Positions 17,074 to 28,400 of a stretch of DNA of 64,000 nucleotides are shown one piece after another (the first letter of the stretch is position 1; the number at the start of each line of letters is the position of its first letter). A program made the position numbers and the translations under genes. The notes under the pieces were generated by a model, which saw nothing but the letters and a program-made list of their open reading frames with translations, was not told where the DNA came from and did not search any database. The stretch covers positions 212,100-276,099 of the forward strand of contig NW_019773825.1 in the NCBI RefSeq assembly GCF_001039355.2, in the 5' to 3' direction. Origin of the DNA: Lingula anatina (taxonomy: Eukaryota; Brachiopoda; Lingulata; Lingulida; Lingulidae).

Positions 17074-19485
17074 TTACATTCTAAACACTCCAAATTTAGT
17101 TTGGACTTGCTCGGCATTCAGAGCAGCACTTATACTAAGCCCTAGGACGTTTCTGGTGTCCACTGGGTCTATCACACCATCATCCCATAACCTAAAGCAG
17201 GATCAAATAATCATGGTTACCATCAAACATTTTTGAAGGAATTTAATAATTATTAAGGTGCAATTTTTGATTGCCAGTCTCTTAAAATATAAAACTTTAA
17301 AATTTGGAATTGAAAAAGTTTATAGGTACCAACTGAATTCCAATCCTTTGACCATAAACAATGATACAGCAGTGAAGAGCATTACCTTGCACTGGAGTAA
17401 TATGGGCTTCCTTCCTTTTCATACTTCTTTAATATTGGTTCTTTTATAGCCTGTTCTTCTTCTGCAGTGAACTGAAGCAACATGATCAGAGATTTATCAA
17501 AAAGTCAACACAAACAGAAAAATTGTATTCAAATAAGTCTATTTATGTATGATTATGCTTCTCACATAAACAATTAAGATTGTAAACAATTACATCAGCC
17601 TTACATAAAGTGAGAAAAATATATGTATATTCTTTTATGAAAAGCATTCAATGTATGTAAACAACATTTTCACAAGACTTAAACCAAGTTAAGACAAAAT
17701 ATCTCCCAAAAAATATAATCATCCACTGAGTCTGCAAAAGTTTAAGAAATAAATGACGCTCAGAGAACCAAGAAATTATTTATTTACAAACCAAAACAAT
17801 GTTTTTTTTATATCTCTGGAAAGAAACAAAATGATAATCAGCCCTGTGCTTTTATATATACCTATTCACAAAACACTCTCACACAATTTTTCTTTTTCTA
17901 TTAAACAAAAATACGTACATAGAGATCTTTTCATGTGATTGAAGTACACAATAAAAATGCACACAGCTTAAGAGCTGATTAGCCTTAAAACCAATACAAA
18001 CTGAAACCATCAGGCAATCAGATCACTCAGAGGGACCTATCACACATCATTTCAAATACCATCTGGTGACATCAGTTGGACCATATGGGTTTTAAGCTGA
18101 AACTGGTCTATGCATGATCCCCAAACTTACCTCTTTTCCTTCTCTTAACCTCTGCTCCCTGGCAATCTGTGACAGGACACCTGCTGCCTGCTCCCCTCCC
18201 ATCACTGAGATTCTAGCATTGGGCCACATGTACAAAAATCTGGGCCTGGAATATGTATAAAAAAAATAATGTGAAGAAATTGTTTTAAAAAAATGACAAA
18301 AAGACAGTTGTTGCAGTATGAAACTTACAGTACTGAAATTAAGAGCAAATCCCATTCATGAGAAACTGTAGTTATTTGCAAAAATGTAACACTTTTTTTT
18401 CTCTAGATAAGAAATTTTTTACTTCTAATAACACTACTTGAAAAACAAGTTATTTCATTCTCTATCATTTAACCTACCCATAAGCCCTCCCACACATCCC
18501 ATAATTCCCTGCACCATAGGAACCTCCTACAATCACAGTGAACTTTGGCACGTTTGCACAGGATACTGCTGTTACCATTTTAGCTCCATTTTTGGCAATG
18601 CCTCCTGCCTCTGCCTCTTTACCAATCATAAAACCTGGAATATTTTAATAAAAAATCAGCACAAAATTGAATTCTTGCAACTGTACGAACTCTTTCATAA
18701 GACAGCGCATAGCAATTATCTTTCCTTAGATTTTTTAGAACCGCTGACTGTGAATGAAAAAGCATGAACAGCATACCTGTTATTTTAAAAGAAATATTGC
18801 CTACATAAGTATGCTCTTTTCATATAAGAATGTTTTTATTAAAAAATAAAAAGTTTTCAAGTAATATCTAAGGCAAAGCTTCAGCAGCAAAATTTCTTTT
18901 GATTTTGAAAAATGTCTTTGACTTTGTTATGTAAAAACAAAGAGCAGATAACCTGTAATGTTTTGAAGAAATATCAAAGGTATTCCCCGCTGGCAGCATA
19001 ACTCTATGAAATGTGTTCCCTAAAACATATTACATACATGGTAAATATTAGTAACTTCACGCCATCCATATCTTTACTTAAATTTCATTTCTATTATTTC
19101 TCAGACACTCTACCAAACAGAATTCAGAGTAATTCTTATATTACATTTTATTTTTTTATTTAGTCAAAAAGCTTTCATCATAAATTACCAAAAGCAATAT
19201 TACACTTTGATAATATTTCAGTTTCATTGAAAAAGGTAGAACATTGAAGTACCTTTAAGGCAGACTCTGAGAAAAGAACCCCATTGTTTCCTAAAATGCC
19301 CACAGGATAGCCCCAGAGCCTGGCAAAGCCACAGACTAAAGTATCTCCATACATTTCCTTGAACTCATCAAACCTGCTGCCATCAACAATCCTAGCTATT
19401 ACCTGGAGGAACAAAACAATTGAGAATTTTCTTCACTACTGTTTATTAGAATATTTGTATACCTATATTTTTCATGCTTTTGCAA

Positions 19486-19537
<52 letters not shown>

Positions 19538-22500
19538 ACAAGAGATATGTTGGATTAGAATGACACAACATGAAATCATGAAATTCTCTGAAAGAACATA
19601 TCGGCATGTGACTGTATCTTAGAAATCATGTTAAATGATGACCTATATAAATTTCAGATTAATACCAATTGATCAGTAATGTTAATATTCCGTTCAATTA
19701 ATATCATCTTAGGCATTCTCTTACATTCTCAGTTGGCAGACACACACCACTTACTTCTCTAATATCATATGTTTTCTTTAGATTATCTCCAACAATGCCA
19801 TAAATCTCATTTGCGGAGTGAACAGGAGCTTCTGGTTCCTCCATAGTTACCTGAGAGAGAGTGGTAAGAGTCATCAAATAACCACTGGAAATGACACTGC
19901 CATACTCTCATGCTTCAAGAGTCAAGTTAAAGATATAATGAAAAATATTCCTGTGGCACTATGTTGTAATTCCAACTTTAAATGAGTTCAGGAAATTCTT
20001 TAATTATTTAGTTCTGTGCTTAGACTCCACCCCCTGATTACCAGCATTTTAAAGTTATAACAACAATGACAAAAGCAGTACATGTTAAATACTGTTTACT
20101 CACGTATTGGAAGTAAAAGAAAATACTATACCTGAGGCCTTTTTGTATAATTCAGGTTTTTAATCACTCTCCTGGCTCTGTGAAGAGCATGCAGGTCATC
20201 TACTGCATAGTGGTCTGTGACACCAGACTTCCTACAATATAGCAGAGTTCATATTTTAGCATATAAGTTTATTTATCCAACATTTTAATATGTAATTAAA
20301 TTGACAAAGTGACAAACAGTTCCCTCTTAAAATAAAATTTAAGTGAGGCTAGGAAATAGATAACTTTTGCTTTAAAATATCTTTTTGCTTCAAAAATTTC
20401 ATCAAGTCTTCATTTATCTAGCAAAAAATATAAGAATATTTCATATACACAAGCATTATTATTATTCAGTAAGAATTGTGTAACATTTTTTTTACATAAT
20501 AATATTAACCCGACCTAATATAATCACAGATGTTTTGCAGACACATTCCTGTCATAACACCTGCAATAACTTAGCTTACCTGCAGTGAAGATCTGCCCCA
20601 CCCAGATCTTCTGCAGACACTTGTTCCCCTGTTGCTGCTCTGACCTAATGAAACAACATTACACATAAGAACTGGAAAATGGCCCAAAAGCACAGACCCA
20701 GGCCAAGGAAATTGACAATACAAAGTATCAGGGGACCCTCATCTACACTATGAACAAGGCAGCAAAGCTGTCAAATGTACAGACAAAAAGCAGACAATAA
20801 CAATGCACAAAATAGGCTACTGTCAATTCTGATGCAAAAGTACATTATGATTAACTGCAAATTCAACATCAAATTTGAATTATGCTCAACAGGTAATACC
20901 AATGTAAGTAAAATGTGTAACAAGCATAAGGCTTCAGGCCCATGGGAGTTCAAGTTCACTCTTTGAAAATGCCAGAATGAGAAAAATGAAAATTTCACAG
21001 AAAACTGCATAAATTCAATAATAAATGACCTAATGAAACAACATTACATATCAGAACTGGAAAATGGCCCGAAAGCACAGACCCAGGCCAAGGAAATGGA
21101 CAATACAAAGTATTAGGAACCCAGATTCTTTCCTTGCTGTCTGTCCTGACAGTTTGTTCAAATCTTGAGAAGATCTTTTTGAGATAGCTCGTCTATTAAC
21201 GAGTAGACAATGCCATTGAAAATACAACCCCCTTCATAATGAAAAATCACAAACTGATTCCAAAATTAAGGATAATTCCAAATGTGACCCTCGTGTAAAT
21301 TGTAACTGCTTAGTACCTTTAGCTCTACTTTGATTGTAGAATCATATACAATATCAATAATACTGTACAATGAAACCATTTACAATAAGTCTAATATAAC
21401 ACTAAATTTGTAATTATGGTCCAATATATCAACATAAGATAGAATCTTTCTATTATAAGTAGCAATTCCTGATATACCCCCCCCAAAATATATTTTTCCT
21501 TCACCTCTGAACTCACATCTACACTATGGATCAGATTATAAACAGAGTACTTACTAGAGGTGGTCCTCCAAGAAATATAGTTCCTTGTTTACCAACAATA
21601 ATACTTTCATCTGCCATTGCTGGCACATATGCACCGCCTGCAGTGCAGCTCCCCATCACCACGGCAACCTTAACAAAATAAAGGGAAAATCTTTAAAAAA
21701 TAAAATTGTGCAGCCATTGTTAAGTCTCACAGAAAAACTGGAATGAGTTAGGTGTGACAAGTTTTGACATCCCTCACCTGAGACATAAACTTAGATACAC
21801 TGGTTAATTGTAATGTAGTATGAAGTAGTATGATGTGTTAGTTGTGACAGTGCATCAAAGTGTGTTAGATGAGACACACACTACCTTACCTGAGCTATCC
21901 CCTGGGCAGACATATTAGCCTGGTTGTAAAATATTCTACCAAAGTGGTGTCTATCTGGAAAGACTTCATCCTGGCGAGGAAGGTTGGCACCCCCAGAGTC
22001 AACTGAATACCAAATACACCATGCAGCCACATTACCAAAAACATTTACTTGATATAACATTTACAATGATGTGGCAAAACACAGAGTGCATTCAAAAAGT
22101 AAACAACAAGAAGCTTAACCAATAGCCAACATAAAACTTTAACAAACTCTGGAGGTGGTTTTATTTCAAAAGTTGGTTTTAAGCTGCAGACCAACAATCT
22201 CAAGACAGCACAAACTTTTGTGCAGAAACTGAATGCACTGCTGGGAAAAATATATTTACTTTACTCACCTAAATAAATACATGGTAAGTGGTTTTGTTGA
22301 GCAATCTCTTGAGCCCTTATGTGTTTCTTCACAGTAATGGGATAGTAAGAACCGCCTTTTACCGTTGGATCATTGGCCACTATCATACATTCCACTCTGA
22401 AGATGTCAAAAAATATATATAATAATAATAAAATTGAAATTAATTGAGATTGTAAAACTGATAATAAATTAAACAGAAATGCATTAAATTCTATAACACA

Positions 22501-22857
22501 GAGCGACAGCCTTGAATTGTTCCCAATGAATGCAACAATTCTGAAGCAGTTAAAATATTTAGAAACTTAAAGAAAAATCAGTTGTGCACCAATAACATGA
22601 TATGGCATTTACCCGGATACTCTGCCAATGCCTGTGATAATTCCCCCAGCAGGCACCTCTTCTTTACCATACAGGTTGTAACCAGCCAACTGAGACAGTT
22701 CAAGAAATGGAGACCTAGGGAAGAATTTGGATAAGAAAGTGGAATGCAATGAACTGTGTGTACTAAAATGAATTTTGAATATATTTGAATTATGAGACTG
22801 TATTGCTAATTACTAACACTCAACATCACCAAATCATTTGATGTACAAGTTGCTGTA

Positions 22858-22915
<58 letters not shown>

Positions 22916-24789
22916 TCTCTAAACAACTGGAAGTTATTATCACTTATATAGATTGCTAGAGATTCTATAGATCATCTACATAGACAAAATTTTACCCTGG
23001 ATCTAAAAGATTATTTATCCTGTCCCTGGGCAAAAGTTTTCCACGAGAAGTTTGCCTTTCTCTTGCCTTTTCTCCCCCTCCTAGAACAAATGAAGTGAAC
23101 AACAAGATCAATAATAACATCATGTAAGAACATACATTCAACAGAATTTATAAGCAGTAATGTTCTCTTACAAGAGGGGCCACTGTGTCCAATCTGTCAA
23201 AACTATTAACCCATTACAGTGACGTCATATTTGCTCCGTAACACTAGTCCCGCGGTAATGCTGGAGGGAATGAACGACGGGGAATAGTAGCGGTAATATA
23301 GGTGAACAAAATAAAATAAAATAAAATTAACTTCATATCGCGATCAAGTACACCAAAGGGAAAAGGATATTTACAAGCTGAAGCTTCAACTGATCAGCAG
23401 GATCGACCAATATGAACTCAATACAGTCTAAAAACATGAAATCCTACCAAATGATACTTATCCAACATCGTGTTGTCAGAAGATAGTTCAGTTATCTTGT
23501 ACTTCATTTTTCTTATTCATTGGGTAATAACAGTTATAGTTTGAGAGAGTTTAATGTGTAATCATAAGTTTAACCTTACACAGAAGCAACTTTTTTCATA
23601 AAGGATAGATATAAGGAGAAATTTGAGCTGATCATCAGGATAAACCCTTGTGGACTCAAGGAAGAATGTATGCCAGATTGTCTTATGACATGAAATATTG
23701 CTGTCAGTTATGACTTATCTCTACATCGTGAAGCTGTCAGATATTGTTTCAGCATTCTCGTACTTCATATTGGTTCATTAGAAAGTACATGTAACAAGAC
23801 TGTTGTTTGAGAGAGTTTAATATTCACCATGAATGCAACCATTCATATAAGCAACATTATTAGCATTTTATTATTAGTTCAGTCATTCACAGAAGCATTT
23901 ATTAGGCACTGCAAATATCCTCAAACCTCAGTTTAAGTGGGACTTAGAGAATGGGAATTTGCCATGGGACTATACACTTGATATCAATGGAGCAATAGAA
24001 ACTATGTCAATGATGAAAAAGACTGCCCTTTGTATCAAAATAAAGCTGCATGGTGAGTTGTGTTGTAAATAAGTTTTCAAAATACATCTACAGACATGGC
24101 TTGTTCATGCGTAGCAGACGATTCTGGTCTCCTTCCAGTATAGCTGCCGTTTGTTTTGATGACGCAAGCTCTAATGGGTCAATAGATATGTATGGCACTT
24201 AATATATTATGCTTGTATCCTACTCAGAAACATTGTGTATATGTCAAATGTGAAAATAATGCACCATTTAGAGCTAAGTGAATGAGGGTTACCACTACCC
24301 AAGAAGTGAGAATATGTGAAATCAGAGCCAGGAGACTTAAAGTTAAGGTAAATGGCCTAGTTCTGGCTGTTCAAATAAGCTACAGGTAAAGGAACGGTTC
24401 TGTAACTGTACCTTGAGTAATTTTACCAACTGTAGTCTTGAGCTGTTGCACAAGCTGCTGCATTCGTTCATAATTCTCCTATAAAATGAAACAAAAATAT
24501 TTATAATGCAGCAATATGAACTTTTTAACCAACTCACTATATTGCTTAAGTTCAAGATATGACGTTACTCCCTGCAAAATTTGTAGACATCTGAAAAAAT
24601 TTTACCCACTTTGTATTCAGCATTTTCTGTATCTGGGCTGGTGCCAATTGGTGCAACCTTGTCAAGATGGTAGCATCGTCTAGAGAGATGGATACCTTCT
24701 TTAAAAAGCAGCACCCTCAGGTTTCTCACAAAATTCATCTCGCTCCACAACAGGAAGTGGCATGTGGAGCAACAGATGCGCATGCGCAT
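17074..24789 (-). CDS. MCCC2: Methylcrotonoyl-CoA carboxylase beta subunit, complete copy
   Basis: Complete 16-exon gene for the carboxyltransferase subunit of 3-methylcrotonyl-CoA carboxylase (mitochondrial matrix, leucine catabolism). Exons in gene order: 24610-24789, 24412-24478, 22996-23080, 22613-22714, 22269-22396, 21890-22002, 21555-21668, 20580-20644, 20132-20231, 19755-19850, 19253-19402, 18953-19019, 18478-18634, 18131-18245, 17386-17471, 17074-17191. Phases close perfectly and give 580 aa from the first ATG (24789), which follows an in-frame stop. Starting at Met18 (24736-24738) gives 563 aa, the length of the human protein, and begins with a typical amphipathic Arg/Leu presequence ([15 protein letters not shown]), so Met18 may be the real start. 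Both carboxyltransferase halves are intact, with the [30 protein letters not shown] and [17 protein letters not shown] blocks. The C-terminus TKFGVFRM resembles the mammalian end. It is divergent with FAH. Confidence 0.95.
19490..19533. repeat. (AT)n microsatellite in MCCC2 intron
   Basis: About 44 bp of pure AT, just upstream in gene order of the exon at 19253-19402. It is much shorter at the matching site in copy 1 (about 10157-10190). Confidence 0.9.
20731..21110. repeat. Insertion plus local repeat present only in MCCC2 copy B
   Basis: Copy B has extra sequence after the exon at 20580-20644. The intron stretch 20642-20730 (GACCTAATGAAACAACATTA...) is repeated with changes at 21027-21110, and the about 300 bp between is absent from copy A. 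The inserted part contains a 30-base exact inverted match to FAH intron 8 (20753-20782 versus 28839-28868), followed by a decaying match. Copy A has only one version of the flanking repeat. Confidence 0.75.
22859..22913. repeat. Composite (CT)n(CA)n microsatellite, copy B
   Basis: Shorter allele of the repeat at 13111-13219. Confidence 0.95.
23204..24184. mobile_element. TIR-flanked non-coding element in MCCC2 intron 2 (copy B)
   Basis: Allelic copy of the element at 13510-14496 with the same imperfect terminal inverted repeats and internal ~260-bp direct repeats. It lies between exons 22996-23080 and 24412-24478. It has no coding capacity. Confidence 0.55.
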
Positions 24790-25075
24790 TAATGTAGTCA
24801 GAATTCATACTGTAGCTTCGTACCTACAATAAATTGTGATACATACTTTTTATATTCTACAAAATATACAATATATTTTACCAATCCAACTACATTTAAC
24901 GTATTGATCGTTTTATACATGTATATTTATCAGATATCTATGAAAGGATCATTTTTGAATTAGAAAGTGGAAGCTAAACTACAAATAAAATTTCAAGTCT
25001 GATAGACGAGCCCCCGAGTACACGTGAAGTTATTTTGGTTCTGTTTGTTTAGGATCTACTTCGTACAAGATCAGC
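24790..25075. promoter_or_regulatory. Divergent promoter region between MCCC2 (-) and FAH (+)
   Basis: Only 286 bp separate the first MCCC2 ATG from the FAH ATG (337 bp if MCCC2 starts at Met18). The region is AT-rich on the MCCC2 side and holds a perfect CACGTG E-box at 25021-25026 on the FAH side. A pyrimidine stretch ending in TTTAG at about 25052 could be an acceptor for a non-coding FAH 5' exon, so a farther FAH start is possible. Both genes serve amino-acid catabolism; shared control is inferred from spacing alone. Confidence 0.55.
25021..25026. promoter_or_regulatory. Palindromic E-box CACGTG
   Basis: Perfect CACGTG 50 bp before the FAH ATG. This is the recognised core site of bHLH-zip factors such as USF, MITF/TFE and MYC/MAX. 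A role here is inferred from position. Confidence 0.35.
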
Positions 25076-25374
25076 ATGTCTTTTGTGCCAGTAAGCCCTG
25101 AGAGTCATTTCCCATTACAAAACCTTCCTTATGGGATATTTTCTACATCTGATAACGTAAGTTTTTTTCCGTATCCATGCACTAATTTGATTAAAATGAC
25201 GCTGATTTTTGCCGGTTGAATTTTTTATTATTGATACAGTTTATATTTCTTTAATTTCTACTGGTGTATTTAGAATTTGAACCCATTTCTTAATGTGTGT
25301 GTTTCAGTCTCCAGTTTCCATGACTCTTTAACAGTTAATTCGCCGTTTCCACAAAATTAAAAGCCTGTGCATAT

Positions 25375-25405
<31 letters not shown>

Positions 25406-28400
25406 TTATTATTTTTTTTGCCAAACTTAATTTCACATTGGTTTTATATCTTTATCTATCAATGATATTTTTTTCTTGAAATGGGGGAGGAGGGGGGGGG
25501 GCATTGATCATAGTTAGTGATCATTGTAGCCCTGAAATGGAAGTGACTTGGTTTATTGTGTGCATTTAAAATATATGCATTTTTATTGTCTCCACATGAT
25601 GCACACATTTTTAATGTATAACCAACTTTTTTACTTCAGCCCCGTCCTAGGATTGGTGTTGCAATAGGAGACCTTATACTGGACCTGACACAAGTTAAAC
25701 ACTATTTCACAGGCCCTGCATTAAAGCAGTACCAACATGTATTTGATGAGGTAAAGAAAATTATTCAGATATGTTGTTTTATGTATATTGTTTTCAATAA
25801 TTATTTTTTATGTATACATATTATTTTTTTAATGGTGAGGACTCACTCATATTTTAAACAAGGAGTTTCCAGAAATCTTTGCATGATATATATGCCACAC
25901 TAATATGAAATGTTTATAAATGATTTTACAGACCATCTATTTTCAGTTGTACTGGAAATATTAACAGTGTGGTTTTAAAGACATTTTTGTATATTCTGGT
26001 AGTTTTTAATGTTTGTATTTATAATATAGCACATCAGTTTAATTTAATATTTTTTATCACAAATATGCTGCTCTTGTACATTACTCCAGGAATAAATTCA
26101 GATCTACCAAGTACAAAATATATATTTGTTTTGGAAAAATAAATTCCATTTATGCCAGAGGTTTTTTATAATCAGGCTCCTGCTTTGAAAACCTACATCT
26201 ACCCTTATGTAGTTTTACCACTTGTATTAGACAATACATGTATGGTGATGACTAGATCTTTTCAATGAGGAAAGTTGTCAACTTTACAAATAAAAAATTT
26301 TAAGTCAGAAATTCTTAAAACTGGAACATTCTTACTGAGTGATAGAAACATAACTGAAAAGCCGGCTTCCTCATTCATGTAGTTCTTTTCTATATTAAAA
26401 TCACCACAAATGCTTCACAGAAATATTTTTTATTTCCAAAATCATGTTCTGAAAGATTGATAATTTTTCCTCATTGAAAAGGTTGAGTTACTACCAGAAT
26501 ACTACTATTATGCTTGTATTATAGCCTTATATATATAATATATTATATATATATATGTTTAACCACTTGTATTAGACAATAAATGTAATACTGTGTTTGT
26601 CTTCTAGCCAACACTGAACAGTTTCATGTCCCTGGGCAGGCCTGCCTGGAGAGAGGCCAGGGAGACACTGCAGAAGCTTCTGTCTGCTGGGGAACCCACA
26701 CTCAGGGATGATGCAGAGCTTAGAGCCAGGTATAAGACTGTAACAGTACATGTATTAGGATGGACTAGACGATGAATAGAATTCATTTTAACTGAAAAGA
26801 TACATAATTTTAGCCAAATTGGAGCTCAGAGAAAACTACAATGTTGTTAAAGGATGGTCCATTGTTGTTGTTGTGAAGAAACTATTACTTTGGCTGAGTA
26901 TATTGTAACACAGCTGATGGATTTTTTTCTTGATTTTGCTACAGGTGTTTTGTACCACAGAGCAGTGCTACTATGCATTTACCTGCTAAAATAGGTAAGT
27001 TTTGTTCAACATATTTTGTATATGTTTTCTTCCACAGGTGTCATTTACTACTAGTTCAAACTACTATCTGTGCTGAGTGGGTTGTGCATTAATCTTGTTG
27101 TGCAGTAAGCCAACCTTTAACAATGTTGAAAAGGTTCATAATATTTTTTTTTTCATTTTCAGGAGATTATACAGATTTTTATTCATCAAAAGACCATGCA
27201 ACAAATGTAGGAACAATGTTCAGAGGAAAAGAAAATGCCCTCATGCCTAATTGGTAAAATAAAAATTCGAATTAAAATATTTCACTTACTTGACCATTAA
27301 GTTATCACTGATAAACTGAGAGCATGTAAATGTTGTGATTTTGTCATGAAGCTTCAAAAATAGAATGGCAAGTAATATTGATATTAACATAATTGCCATT
27401 ACATAATTAGCTAAAACTACAAAATATTCTACAGCTGGATGATTATGTAATTGCATTGTAGCTGTAGAATGTTTTGTAGTTTTGTCATTATTTTTATTTT
27501 TTACACCCCCTTTCCCCCATTTACACAGCATTTGTTGTTGTTCATTTAAAAATGATAAAAAATATTCTCTTGATTTCCTAGGACCTGGCTTCCTGTTGGC
27601 TATCACGGTAGAGCCTCCTCAGTGGTCGTGTCAGGGACACCCATAAGACGACCTAATGGCCAGCAAAGACCTGATGAAAGTAAGTGACCATCTGAATAGT
27701 CATTAATACGTTTGGGGTGTTTTGAAAATTGCCAAATTAAAACATAATTAGGTGTTTTGTTATTTAGTGTATATTCCCATTGGTTTTAGGAGTTTTAGGT
27801 ATTTTTGTGTTTTAATGTTAGCAACCAGTTTTATTCGATCTTCATAGGAAAAAAGTTATAGTTTAGTGTAATACTGTAAAGTTTATTTAAGAAATATCAA
27901 TGACAGTGGTTTATAACCAAGTCTTTTCTGTTTAAGCCAAGCCACCAGTGTTTGGTCCCTGCAAATTGATGGACATAGAGCTAGAAATGGCTTTCTTCAC
28001 AGGCCCTGCTACTCAGTTGGGTGAACCCATACCTATCTCCAGAGCAGAAGACCACATCTTTGGAATGGTGCTCATGAATGACTGGAGTGGTACTGTTCTT
28101 TATTTATCTCTGACAACAAAAATTGAAAAGCTGGACTAAATCTTTTTGTATGAGAGAAATGGTTCATTTCTGCAACCCTTCCTTGAGTTTTGAATGTTTT
28201 TCACAATATGAATGTTATGCAATTTATTGGGTCAGAGCATTTTATATGCTTAAAGGCACTATCTAGAAAAATGTTGCTGATTGAATTCTGTTGAGTTTTA
28301 TGGAATAGGTTTTGAATTTGGGACCTTTTTTATTTCCCCAATATGATATGATGGTTATTTCAAAAATGAAACATAATTAGTCTGTTTTGACTTTCATGAC

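Larger units (their letters stand above)
14965..24642. repeat. Segment copy B of the ~9.5-kb tandem duplication (probable haplotig)
   Basis: Second copy of 5686-14954, same orientation. It is longer because of an inserted stretch near 20731-21026 and an internal repeat of the flanking intron sequence. Beyond 24642 the sequence continues uniquely into the rest of MCCC2 exon 1 and FAH, so this copy is the one joined to the true flank. Confidence 0.85.
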
